From Vibrio ishigakensis (GTDB taxonomy: Bacteria; Pseudomonadota; Gammaproteobacteria; Enterobacterales; Vibrionaceae): a stretch of 64,000 nt of DNA. The translations under genes were made by a program, and so were the position numbers. This document shows, in pieces, positions 1 through 8,016 of this stretch. The notes beneath the pieces were generated by a model. The model ran no database searches. It had not been told where the DNA came from and worked only from the letters and a program-made list of their open reading frames with translations. Every line of letters starts with the position of its first letter. The stretch's first letter is position 1. The stretch spans positions 124,001 through 188,000 of the forward strand of contig NZ_AP024882.1 in assembly GCF_024347675.1 (NCBI RefSeq). Reading direction: 5' to 3'.

Positions 1-12
1 GACATAAAAAAT

Positions 13-383
13 GGTTCTTCGCAGATTAGAGGGGAGCGCAAATATTCCTTCTGAGCCAGTCGCTCCCTCCGAGTGTTTGATTCACAAGGCCGCGATGAAC
101 CCATCCTTGGGCGCTTGACGCTCGCCTCCCTGCGAGCGACACCTTGCTCCATCAATCACTCTCCAGGAGCGGCATCGGTATGTAGTCCTAACTTGGTATG
201 GCTCAAAGTCATCGCTGATGCCCCGGACGGAGCGAGCGGCAGGCTGTGGTGCAGGGCAAGTGTTTGAGGCAAGGATGCCGAAGCCAAGCCTACAGGGAGG
301 TATTTACGGCGGCTTGCCATACATCGCAGGCAGAGTGACCGCACGAAGCTGAAGTAGCTGTTCGCACCAATCTGCGATGAACC
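13..383. repeat. MITE-like dispersed repeat, copy 1 (371 bp)
   Basis: A 371-bp non-coding element that recurs with the same length at 43040-43410. Its ends form an inverted repeat of about 15 bp with consensus GGTTCATCGCAGATT, one mismatch in this copy at the left end. It is flanked by near-identical 8-bp direct repeats, TAAAAAAT on the left (5-12) and TAAAAAAA on the right (384-391). The right one is the U-tract of the terminator of the PTS gene. A short hairpin lies inside at 119-125/132-138. No transposase is encoded, and the short ORFs crossing it are not conserved as proteins between copies. The 8-bp duplication in an A/T run and the GG-initial ends suggest mobilisation by an ISL3-type transposase, but this is inference. 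Confidence 0.75.
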
Positions 384-384
384 T

Positions 385-416
385 AAAAAAAGGCCTACTC
401 AAATGAGTAGGCCTTT
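385..416 (-). terminator. Rho-independent terminator of the PTS EIIBC gene
   Basis: Read on the minus strand, GGCCTACTC and GAGTAGGCC form a perfect 9-bp stem with a 4-base loop, followed by seven Us. It lies about 30 bp past the stop codon at 447. Its U-tract is the insertion boundary of the repeat at 13-383. Confidence 0.85.
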
Positions 417-446
417 GCTTGACTCTTATGTTTGTATTTTACTTTT

Positions 447-1877
447 TTATTTGTCGGTAGATTTCACTACTGCCATTGTCATTACGAATGACAGTGCGAA
501 CACACCTAGTACACCCATTACCGCCTGGATGAAGTTCTGAGTACCGGCTGCTAGATATGCTGGCAGACTGAACACAGAAGATAGGATATAGCTGGTTAGG
601 TGAGTATCAATCGTTACCGAGATTGCACCTACAATACCTGTTGCCAAACTCGCAGTGAATAGCGCCTTAGTGTACTTGGTTAGAACACCGAATAGTGCTG
701 GCTCTGTGATACCTAGAATTGCAGTCACACCTGAACCTACAGTCACTGAAGATTGCTCTTTAGATAGGGTTTTACGTTGCTTGTACCAGATAGCTAGGGT
801 TGCACCCGCAATAGCGATGTTACCTAGACACATGATAGGCATCAGCAGATCCTTGCCGTACAGAGCAAAGTTGTTCAGGCTGATTGGTGTCATGCTGTGG
901 TGGATACCAAACACGATAGTGATTGGACGGGTTAGACCGAAGATAAAGCCAGTTAGTGTTGGAGAGATTTCAAGTAGAGAGCTCACTACCCAACCTGCGC
1001 CATTACTTAGCCACATACCCGCTGGTGCTACGAAAGAAAGCACAACAGTAGAGGTTACAGTGAACGCTAGTAGCGGAGTAAATACAGGCTTAGCCGATGA
1101 TGGTACTAGCTTGTCTACCAGTGGAGTAATCTTAGATAGCACCCATACCGCTAGGATTGCAGGTACGATAGCACCACCATAGCCCATTAGCTCGATTGGC
1201 ACTGCGCCAAGCACGGTAAGTGTAGGATCAGCGCCTGCATCTTTTAGCGCAGCCGCCTTGTCAATCAATGCTGGCGAAAGCATTGCCGACGATACTGCCA
1301 GAGCGATGTATTCATTTACCTTAAATACCTTAGCCGCTGAGAAAGATACCAGCATAGGCAGGAAGAAGAATACCGCTGTAGAGATAGAACGGAAGAAGAA
1401 GACGGTATCAGAGCTTTCTGGAATTACGTTAGTTGCGATAAGGCCCGAAAGCAGACCCATCAGCATACCTGCACCTGCGATAGCCGGTACTACTGGGCCA
1501 AAGATGCCCGCTACGATACGCATCGCGTTCTGGAAAAGCTTGCCTTTTTCTTGCTCGATCTCAGCTTCTTCTGTTGCTGCTGCCTTGCCAGAAAGCGCGT
1601 TGTACCACTTCTCAACGTCCACGCCGATGATAACCTGAGTTTGGCCTTGAGCCAGCACTACACCCTTAACGCCTTTTACGCTCTCAAGGATTGTCTTGTC
1701 AGCTTTAGATTCGTCTACTAACTTGAATCTCAAGCGAGTCATGCAGTGAGTAATGTTGGCAATGTTCTCTTCGCCGCCAAGACCCTGAACTATCTGCTGT
1801 AGGTTTTGTTCAAAGCTATTTTCTTTGCCTGGGGATGCGCTGAAGGTTCCGCCGTTTGTTTCTGTCAATTGCATCAT
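447..1877 (-). CDS. PTS sugar transporter subunit EIIBC (sucrose/trehalose/MurNAc-type)
   Basis: Inner-membrane permease that imports and phosphorylates a sugar. The N-terminal EIIB domain (about residues 20-95) carries the phosphorylated cysteine in NITHCMTRLRF, around residue 45. A long hydrophobic EIIC domain follows (about 110-470) and contains the family motif GITEPA. No EIIA domain is present, so it should depend on an EIIA supplied elsewhere, such as EIIA-Glc, as MurP and TreB do. An SD (AGGGCGAT) precedes the start. It is transcribed away from the RspA-like dehydratase, with a CRP-like site between, which suits catabolite control. The sugar cannot be told from sequence. A hexuronate or other sugar feeding the neighbouring dehydratase is possible but unproven. 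Confidence 0.9.
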   Translation of the reverse strand: MMQLTETNGGTFSASPGKENSFEQNLQQIVQGLGGEENIANITHCMTRLRFKLVDESKADKTILESVKGVKGVVLAQGQTQVIIGVDVEKWYNALSGKAAATEEAEIEQEKGKLFQNAMRIVAGIFGPVVPAIAGAGMLMGLLSGLIATNVIPESSDTVFFFRSISTAVFFFLPMLVSFSAAKVFKVNEYIALAVSSAMLSPALIDKAAALKDAGADPTLTVLGAVPIELMGYGGAIVPAILAVWVLSKITPLVDKLVPSSAKPVFTPLLAFTVTSTVVLSFVAPAGMWLSNGAGWVVSSLLEISPTLTGFIFGLTRPITIVFGIHHSMTPISLNNFALYGKDLLMPIMCLGNIAIAGATLAIWYKQRKTLSKEQSSVTVGSGVTAILGITEPALFGVLTKYTKALFTASLATGIVGAISVTIDTHLTSYILSSVFSLPAYLAAGTQNFIQAVMGVLGVFALSFVMTMAVVKSTDK

Positions 1878-1950
1878 ATCGCCCTATGTGCTTGTCGTTA
1901 TCAGATGTGCTCATGGTATCTATCCAGGTTATTAATCCAATCGAGAAAAC

Positions 1951-1966
1951 GGTGACTTTCATCACA
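1951..1966. promoter_or_regulatory. CRP-like binding site between PTS and rspA-like genes
   Basis: GGTGA-CTTTCA-TCACA differs from the CRP consensus TGTGA-N6-TCACA at one position. It lies about 75 bp upstream of the PTS start and about 170 bp upstream of the dehydratase start, so it could activate either or both. Confidence 0.6.
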
Positions 1967-2009
1967 CAAAACGCTCCAAAAAGTTAATTTTCAATCATTT
2001 TCGCTGATT

Positions 2010-2048
2010 GGTTCGTTTTTTTAGCGCAAAACGAAACAGGAACGAACC
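2010..2048. promoter_or_regulatory. Inverted repeat in the PTS-rspA intergenic region (possible operator)
   Basis: GGTTCGTT (2010-2017) and AACGAACC (2041-2048) are perfect 8-bp inverted arms separated by 23 bases. It lies in the promoter region shared by the two divergent genes, about 90 bp before the dehydratase GTG. It may be an operator for a sugar-responsive regulator, for example the nearby GntR protein. This is inference. Confidence 0.35.
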
Positions 2049-2136
2049 AGTTAATTTTAGGTGCAAAATACCCCTTGAAATCTGTTTTTTTTCGCTGTTA
2101 GATAAAATAAATCCAGTTAGCCAGAGACCATCTGAA

Positions 2137-3336
2137 GTGAACAAAAATACCATTACTAACATTGAATGCATTATTACAAGACCAGACAGACACAATCTGA
2201 TCACGGTAATTGTTGAAACTGAGCAAGGCGTGACTGGCTATGGATGTGCCACCTTTCAACAACGTCCCCTTGCGGTTAAAACCATGGTGGACGAATACCT
2301 TAATCCGCTACTGATCGGTAAAGATGCCAATAATATCGAAGACCTATGGCAAATGATGATGGTGAACGCTTATTGGCGTAATGGTCCCGTTATTAATAAT
2401 GCTATTTCTGGTGTCGATATGGCGCTTTGGGATATTAAAGCCAAGCTAGCTAATATGCCTCTCCATCAATTATTTGGCGGTAAGTCTCGCGATGCTATTC
2501 AGGTATATACTCATGCCACCAGCGATACTATGGAAGGCCTATATGAGCAAGTGGATAAATATCTTGAGCAAGGCTACAAGCATATTCGTTGTCAACTTGG
2601 ATTTTATGGTGGTGTGCCAGAGAGTCTAAATACGGCAGAGAATCCAACCGAGGGTTCTTATTACGATCAAGACCAATATATGGCAAATACCGTGGAGATG
2701 TTTAAACAGCTTCGCGCTAAATATGGCAACCAGTTCCACATCCTGCACGATGTGCACGAACGTCTGTTCCCAAATCAGGCTCTGCAGTTCGCGAAAGCAG
2801 TCGAGCAATACAATCCATACTTTATCGAAGATATCCTCCCCCCAAGCCAAACTGAATGGCTGGATAACCTTCGCAGCCAAACCAGTGTGACCCTTGCATT
2901 GGGTGAGTTGTTCAACAACCCAGAAGAGTGGAAGCAGCTAATCATTAATCGTCGCATCGACTTTATTCGTTGCCACGTTTCTCAGATTGGCGGTATCACC
3001 CCAGCCCTTAAGCTAGGCCACTTGTGTCAAAGCTTTGGTGTTCGTATCGCATGGCACTGCCCACCAGATATGACTCCGATCGGTGCTGCGGTAAACACTC
3101 ATATGAACGTTCACCTGCACAACGCGGCTATCCAAGAGCACGTTGAATACAAGGAAAACACCCAGCGTGTATTCCCTAATGCTCCTGAACCAAGAAACGG
3201 TTACCTGTATGCTCAAGAGAAGCCTGGTATTGGTGTTGAGATGGATGTAGCAGCAGCGAAAGATTTCCCTGTTGTCTATCGCCCGCACGAGTGGACTCAG
3301 AGCCGCCTACCGGATGGCACTATCCATACGCCATAG
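2137..3336 (+). CDS. rspA: RspA/ManD-type mandelate racemase family dehydratase
   Basis: Enolase-superfamily acid-sugar dehydratase of the D-mannonate dehydratase/RspA group; ManD enzymes convert D-mannonate to 2-keto-3-deoxygluconate. Visible active-site blocks are [12 protein letters not shown] and LGELF, whose Asp and two Glu are the usual Mg2+ ligands, and the late [11 protein letters not shown] block typical of this group. The reading frame opens upstream at 2008, but homology begins at [10 protein letters not shown] just after a GTG at 2137, giving 399 residues, close to the roughly 400 usual for RspA. The SD is weak, so the start is moderately certain. Many RspA-group proteins have little measured activity, so the substrate is open. 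It is divergent from the PTS gene. Confidence 0.88.
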   Translation: MNKNTITNIECIITRPDRHNLITVIVETEQGVTGYGCATFQQRPLAVKTMVDEYLNPLLIGKDANNIEDLWQMMMVNAYWRNGPVINNAISGVDMALWDIKAKLANMPLHQLFGGKSRDAIQVYTHATSDTMEGLYEQVDKYLEQGYKHIRCQLGFYGGVPESLNTAENPTEGSYYDQDQYMANTVEMFKQLRAKYGNQFHILHDVHERLFPNQALQFAKAVEQYNPYFIEDILPPSQTEWLDNLRSQTSVTLALGELFNNPEEWKQLIINRRIDFIRCHVSQIGGITPALKLGHLCQSFGVRIAWHCPPDMTPIGAAVNTHMNVHLHNAAIQEHVEYKENTQRVFPNAPEPRNGYLYAQEKPGIGVEMDVAAAKDFPVVYRPHEWTQSRLPDGTIHTP

Positions 3337-3369
3337 ACGGATAAATAAAAATATTTCAAATCACAGACT

Positions 3370-3395
3370 CGGTCACCTTTGGTGGCCGTTTCTGT
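3370..3395 (+). terminator. Terminator-like hairpin after rspA-like gene
   Basis: CGGTCACC and GGTGGCCG form an 8-bp stem with one G-U pair and a 3-base loop, followed by a short T-rich tail, 33 bp past the dehydratase stop. It sits between convergent genes. Confidence 0.55.
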
Positions 3396-3419
3396 ATCTG
3401 GGGAAAAGCAAAGCCCTAC

Positions 3420-4136
3420 CTATTGCTCGCCCGATGTATCTCTGTATTGCAGGCTCTCGCTATTAAACTTGGTGTGATAGGTACACTGATAATTAATATC
3501 GATAATATCGCTGACGACAAATACCTCACCGCTAGATAAAAACCCTCGATTCGTAATATTCATAGCAGCGCTTGAGCGTTTCACCCCAAATAAATTTGCA
3601 TCCTCTGAAGATAAATTAATTGCTTGATAACTCGTTAGATAACTTTCTATTTCTAGCCCTAGTGATAGAACATGCTTCTGCAATGAGCTTTCTATAATCT
3701 CATCGGTTATTTTAGGGAATAAAGAGACTGGCATTCTGGCCTCTTCTATTTGAGTAATCTTATCCTGAACGAGTCTCAACCTTCTTATATTCCAAATATA
3801 TTCATCTTCTTCTATAGAGAATACCTGCATCTCATGGGCAGTAGGAAGACGCTTATTAAGCTTAAGTTTCTTGTAGGATATTTCACCGAATTTAGTTTCA
3901 GTGATTGAATTATAAATTAACGGAGCACCGATAATAGAGGTATTAACATAGTAACCTGAGCCTATTTTAGAAGTCACCATACCAATGGCTTCCAGTTTAG
4001 ACAGTGCTTTACGTACAGAGAAACGAGAAATCTGATACTTTTCAACAAGTTCACGTTCGGATGGGAGCTTGTCAGTAATAATATTCTGACAGATCTTACT
4101 GACTATATCTTGTACTAGAACTTCGTATTTTTTCAT
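3420..4136 (-). CDS. GntR-family regulator, HutC/UTRA type
   Basis: DNA-binding repressor-type regulator of 238 residues. Residues about 1-70 form the GntR winged helix (LPSERELVEKYQISRFSVRKAL, then a wing with GSGYYV). The rest fits a UTRA effector-binding domain, which usually senses a sugar or sugar phosphate. It is convergent with the RspA-like gene and upstream, on the same strand, of nothing in this unit. The adjacent sulfatase terminator separates it from that gene. Likely targets are the PTS/dehydratase pair or the sulfatases; inference only. Confidence 0.88.
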   Translation of the reverse strand: MKKYEVLVQDIVSKICQNIITDKLPSERELVEKYQISRFSVRKALSKLEAIGMVTSKIGSGYYVNTSIIGAPLIYNSITETKFGEISYKKLKLNKRLPTAHEMQVFSIEEDEYIWNIRRLRLVQDKITQIEEARMPVSLFPKITDEIIESSLQKHVLSLGLEIESYLTSYQAINLSSEDANLFGVKRSSAAMNITNRGFLSSGEVFVVSDIIDINYQCTYHTKFNSESLQYRDTSGEQ

Positions 4137-4200
4137 CGTTAAATTGTTATTGTAATGCCTTTAAATATATTACTCGTACATCTTGCTTATCTCCACAAAA

Positions 4201-4225
4201 AAGAGCCCAGAAAATCTGGGCTCTC
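4201..4225 (-). terminator. Rho-independent terminator of sulfatase 1
   Basis: On the minus strand GAGCCCAG/CTGGGCTC forms a stem with a short loop followed by six Us. It lies 25 bp past the sulfatase stop at 4251 and insulates the GntR gene from read-through. Confidence 0.9.
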
Positions 4226-4250
4226 GTCTCATAAGTGGAATAAATAATGT

Positions 4251-5798
4251 TTACTTGTTTTGAGGTGTTTGTAGTTTCTCCATCACCTGATCCAAGCTAA
4301 AGCTGGCTGCTTTCTGTCTTGGTGGGAACTCTTTGAAGGTCTCGAGATACTTACTTACATAAGCCTGTGCTGGCACCAGCATAAAGGCTCGGTCTAGCAT
4401 CCAGTCGTAGTAGGTGTTTGAGGTGATGTCTGCGACCTCATATGGATCCATTCTTAGGTTGAAGATCTTAGGCACACGCAATGGAGTGAAGGGTTCAGCC
4501 CAGATATTCAACGTACCCTTGGCGCGCTGCTCTAGGAACACGATCTTCCATTTGTTGTAGCGAAGCGCCGCCAAATCTCCGTCATCGGTAAAGTAAAAGA
4601 TCTCATCTCGACGCCCTTCCGCCTCTTCACCCGTCAAGTGTGGCAAGAAATTGTAACCATCTAAGTGAACCTTAAAGCTCTCACCGCCGACATCCATACC
4701 TTTAAGTAGTTTCTCTTTTACACCATCATCACCAGCAGCGGCTAGGAATGTTGGCATCCAGTCCATATGGTGCATGATCTCGTTAGAGACGGTTCCTGGC
4801 TGGATTTTGCCTGGCCAACGCACCATAGCTGGTACGCGATATGCCCCCTCCCAGTTGGTGTTCTTCTCACCTCTGAATGGAGTGGTACCCGCATCAGGCC
4901 AAGTGTTCATGTGTGGGCCGTTATCGGTTGAATAGAAGACAATTGTGTTGTCTTTAATACCAAGGTCGTCGACTGCTTTCAGCAGTTGCCCTACATGGCC
5001 ATCATGCTCCACCATACCATCGGCATAATTACTGATGCCTGTTGAGCCCTGCAGCTCAGGTTTCACATGGGTTCTGAAGTGCATTCGAGTAGCGTTCCAC
5101 CACACAAAGAAAGGCTTCTTCGCTTTTACTGATTTTTCCATAAACTGAATGGCCGCTTCTAGGGTCTCTTCATCAACGGTTTCCATGCGTTTACGAGTCA
5201 GCGGCCCGGTATCTTCAATCTTTCCGTCAGCATAGGACTTAATCACCCCACGCGGTCCGAATTTTTTACGGAATTCTGGGTCTTTCGGATAATCGATATT
5301 CTCAGGCTCTTCTTCAGCATTTAGGTGATAAAGGTTACCGAAGAACTCATCAAAGCCATGTGCGGTAGGTAGGTGTTCATCTTTGTCACCTAGGTGGTTC
5401 TTACCAAATTGTCCGGTTGCATAGCCGTGGGGTTTTAGAAGCTCCGCAATAGTCACATCTTCAGCCTGCAAACCCAAGTCTGCGCCCGGAAGGCCCACCT
5501 TACTCAAACCAGTTCGCAATACACTCTGACCGGTAATAAAGGTTGAACGACCCGCCGTGCATGATTGTTCTCCGTAATAGTCGGTGAACATCATGCCCTC
5601 TTTAGCGATACGGTCGATATTCGGGGTCTTGTAGCCCATCAAGCCAAAGGTGTAAGCACTGATATTGGATTGCCCGATGTCATCCCCCCATATAACCAAA
5701 ATATTCGGTTTTTCTGCTGCAACGCTAGTACCTGCTGCCCCGAGAAGAACCGAAGCTATTATCGCTAAGCGACGTTTAGCTCCTTTAAACGCAGTCAT
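4251..5798 (-). CDS. Secreted Cys-type sulfatase (paralogue 1)
   Basis: Periplasmic or exported sulfatase of the alkaline-phosphatase superfamily that hydrolyses sulfate esters. A signal peptide ends near TSVAA at residue 28. The N-terminal metal site WGDDIG is followed by the formylglycine motif CTAGR with Cys about residue 80, then GKNHLGD and STDNG, which hold further Ca2+ and catalytic residues. The C-x-A-x-R motif needs conversion of Cys to formylglycine by a maturase, and none is encoded in this window. SD AAGGAG precedes the ATG. It shares long blocks (for example HGFDEFFGNLYHLNAEEEPE) with the divergent gene at 6179, showing duplication. Substrate unknown; arylsulfatase is the generic name. 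Confidence 0.9.
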   Translation of the reverse strand: MTAFKGAKRRLAIIASVLLGAAGTSVAAEKPNILVIWGDDIGQSNISAYTFGLMGYKTPNIDRIAKEGMMFTDYYGEQSCTAGRSTFITGQSVLRTGLSKVGLPGADLGLQAEDVTIAELLKPHGYATGQFGKNHLGDKDEHLPTAHGFDEFFGNLYHLNAEEEPENIDYPKDPEFRKKFGPRGVIKSYADGKIEDTGPLTRKRMETVDEETLEAAIQFMEKSVKAKKPFFVWWNATRMHFRTHVKPELQGSTGISNYADGMVEHDGHVGQLLKAVDDLGIKDNTIVFYSTDNGPHMNTWPDAGTTPFRGEKNTNWEGAYRVPAMVRWPGKIQPGTVSNEIMHHMDWMPTFLAAAGDDGVKEKLLKGMDVGGESFKVHLDGYNFLPHLTGEEAEGRRDEIFYFTDDGDLAALRYNKWKIVFLEQRAKGTLNIWAEPFTPLRVPKIFNLRMDPYEVADITSNTYYDWMLDRAFMLVPAQAYVSKYLETFKEFPPRQKAASFSLDQVMEKLQTPQNK

Positions 5799-6178
5799 AG
5801 TAACTCCTTGTTTGTTTTATATAACTAGCCAACCAAGATATAGACTAGAAACGCTTGATTGGCGAATAGTTAACCAATCGCCAACGCCCCTTTCTCCTTA
5901 CGCTTTGATTGCCAATCTAGTTCACAATTTTGGCGCTACCGTCCATAGGCGTCATATTTTTACTTCATAACTATCAATCACTTACGATTTAGATAACTTT
6001 TAGTTATAGGTGGTATAAAGCGACTTTGTCGGGGTGCAGTATTTACACTGCTGGCCATCAATATGAGTCGAGCGCCATATGGACGTAACAATGAACTTGT
6101 TATTTGCTAGGGATATCAAAAGCGCTCCTCTCGTTTTGTTTTCAAATCCTAAAACGAAATTGATGGAGTCTTTTGACA
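5799..6178. promoter_or_regulatory. Divergent promoter region of the two sulfatases with a repeated, inverted motif
   Basis: This 380-bp gap holds no ORF worth calling. A motif with core TATGGACG occurs on the plus strand at about 6073-6088 (GCGCCATATGGACG) and, inverted, at about 5936-5953 (GACGCCTATGGACG on the minus strand). Each copy thus faces the sulfatase on its own side. A further palindrome GCAGT-N6-ACTGC lies near 6037-6052. These are candidate operators for a shared regulator. Confidence 0.4.
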
Positions 6179-7741
6179 ATGCAAATCAGTAAGATCGCAA
6201 TGACAGCAGGTATGCTAGCCGCATCTGCTTCTGCTGTAGCGGCTGATAAGCCAAACATCCTAGCCATTTTTGGTGATGACATCGGCATCTGGAACGTTGG
6301 TGCTTACAACCAAGGCATGATGGGCTACGACACGCCAAACATCGACCGTATCGCAAACGAAGGTGCGCTATTCACCGACCACTACGGCCAACAATCTTGT
6401 ACTGCAGGCCGTGCAGCCTTTATCACAGGTCAAGAACCGTTCCGTACGGGTCTTCTAACCATCGGTATGCCAGGTTCTACCCACGGTATCCCTGACTGGG
6501 CGCCTACCCTAGCTGACCTTCTTAAAGAACAGGGCTATATGACAGCTCAGTTCGGTAAGAACCACCTAGGTGACCAAGACCAACACCTTCCAACCAAGCA
6601 CGGCTTCGACGAGTTCTTCGGTAACCTTTATCACCTTAACGCTGAAGAAGAACCAGAGACTTACTACTATCCAAAAGACCCTGAGTTCCGCAAGAACTAC
6701 GGCCCTCGTGGTGTAATTAAGTCTTACGCTGACGGTCGTATCGAAGATACAGGTCCTATGACGCGTAAGCGCATGGAAACTGCTGATGAAGAGTTCCTAG
6801 AATCATCTCTAGCCTTCATGGAAAAAGCAGTTAAAGCTGACAAGCCTTTCTTCATCTGGCACAACACCACACGTATGCACGTTTGGACTCGTCTGCAAGA
6901 GAAGTACAAAGGTAAGTCTGGCATCAGCATCTATGCAGATGGCATGCTAGAGCACGATGACCACGTAGGTATCCTGCTAGACAAACTAGATGACCTAGGT
7001 GTTGCTGACAACACTATCGTTATCTACTCAACCGATAACGGTGCAGAGACAGTATCTTGGCCTGACGGCGGTGCAACTCCGTTCCACGGTGAGAAAGGTA
7101 CCACTTGGGAAGGCGGTATGCGTGTTCCTCAGCTAGTTCGCTGGCCTGGCGTTATCGAACCAGGTTCTCGCTACAACGACATGATGGCGCACCAAGACTG
7201 GCTACCAACGCTAATGGCAGCAGCTGGCGTTCCTGATGTAAAAGAGAAGCTTGCAAAGGGCTACGAAGCTAACGGTAAAGAGTGGCGTGTACACATCGAT
7301 GGCTACAACTTCAAGCCTTACTTCGAAGGTAAAGAAGACCACGGCCCTCGTGACTCACTGCTTTATTTCTCTGCAAACGGCGAGCTAAACGCAATCCGTT
7401 GGGAGGATTGGAAACTGCACTTCGCTACCCTAGAAGGTAACATCACTGACGCAGTTCGCTTCCAGTCTAACTGGCCGAAGATCATTCACCTACGTGCTGA
7501 CCCATTCGAAAAAGCACCACACGAATCTGGCATGTACCTACGTTGGATGGCAGACAACATGTGGCTATTCGTTCCAGTACAGGACGAGCTAGGCAAGTTC
7601 TTCGCAACCCTAGACAAGTTCCCACGTCAAAACAGCCAGGTGCTAAACCCAGCAACCATCACTCAAACTTCTTTGGGTGTTAAGGCGAAACTTGACCAGA
7701 TCGACGAGCTGAAGAAGCAAGTTGCATCAATGCAGAAGTAA
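6179..7741 (+). CDS. Secreted Cys-type sulfatase (paralogue 2), probably highly expressed
   Basis: Second sulfatase, paralogous to the one at 4251. The signal peptide ends near AVAA, followed by FGDDIG, the formylglycine motif CTAGR (Cys about residue 74), GKNHLGD and STDNG. Upstream in frame is TTG at 6173, but ATG at 6179 gives a normal signal peptide with a GGAG 10 bases ahead. Codon use is strikingly biased towards the codons favoured in abundant Vibrio proteins, unlike paralogue 1, so high expression is likely under inducing conditions. As in paralogue 1, activity requires formylglycine maturation by an enzyme not encoded here. Confidence 0.9.
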   Translation: MQISKIAMTAGMLAASASAVAADKPNILAIFGDDIGIWNVGAYNQGMMGYDTPNIDRIANEGALFTDHYGQQSCTAGRAAFITGQEPFRTGLLTIGMPGSTHGIPDWAPTLADLLKEQGYMTAQFGKNHLGDQDQHLPTKHGFDEFFGNLYHLNAEEEPETYYYPKDPEFRKNYGPRGVIKSYADGRIEDTGPMTRKRMETADEEFLESSLAFMEKAVKADKPFFIWHNTTRMHVWTRLQEKYKGKSGISIYADGMLEHDDHVGILLDKLDDLGVADNTIVIYSTDNGAETVSWPDGGATPFHGEKGTTWEGGMRVPQLVRWPGVIEPGSRYNDMMAHQDWLPTLMAAAGVPDVKEKLAKGYEANGKEWRVHIDGYNFKPYFEGKEDHGPRDSLLYFSANGELNAIRWEDWKLHFATLEGNITDAVRFQSNWPKIIHLRADPFEKAPHESGMYLRWMADNMWLFVPVQDELGKFFATLDKFPRQNSQVLNPATITQTSLGVKAKLDQIDELKKQVASMQK

Positions 7742-7760
7742 TCGACTTCTGACTCTTAAA

Positions 7761-7801
7761 AATGCTCGACCACTATTTGACAATGGGGTCGAGCATTTTT
7801 G
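7761..7801 (+). terminator. Rho-independent terminator of sulfatase 2
   Basis: AATGCTCGACC and GGTCGAGCATT form an 11-bp stem with a loop of about 15 bases, followed by Ts, about 20 bp past the stop codon. Confidence 0.85.
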
Positions 7802-8016
7802 TTTCTGGATTATTATAAGCTTAAAAAAGTTTTCCTCGCCTTACATTGTGAGACACTTTTTGTCTCTTCGATTCTTAGAATGCTTTTCAGAGGGCGGACG
7901 GGCAAGATTCATTTTGTTGGCATAAACTGACAACTTTTAATCTGGCATCTTTGCTATGGTTCACTTCTTCAACGGTTCTCATGATTTTAGAGAGTGTTTG
8001 TTTGCATAAGGTAGGC

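Noticed and set aside
73..267. Short ORF inside repeat copy 1
   Set aside because: The corresponding stretch of copy 2 does not keep the frame, and the region is bounded by inverted and direct repeats, so it is a non-coding element.
655..1182. 175-codon plus-strand ORF
   Set aside because: It lies wholly antisense to the PTS EIIBC gene and shows no protein-family features.
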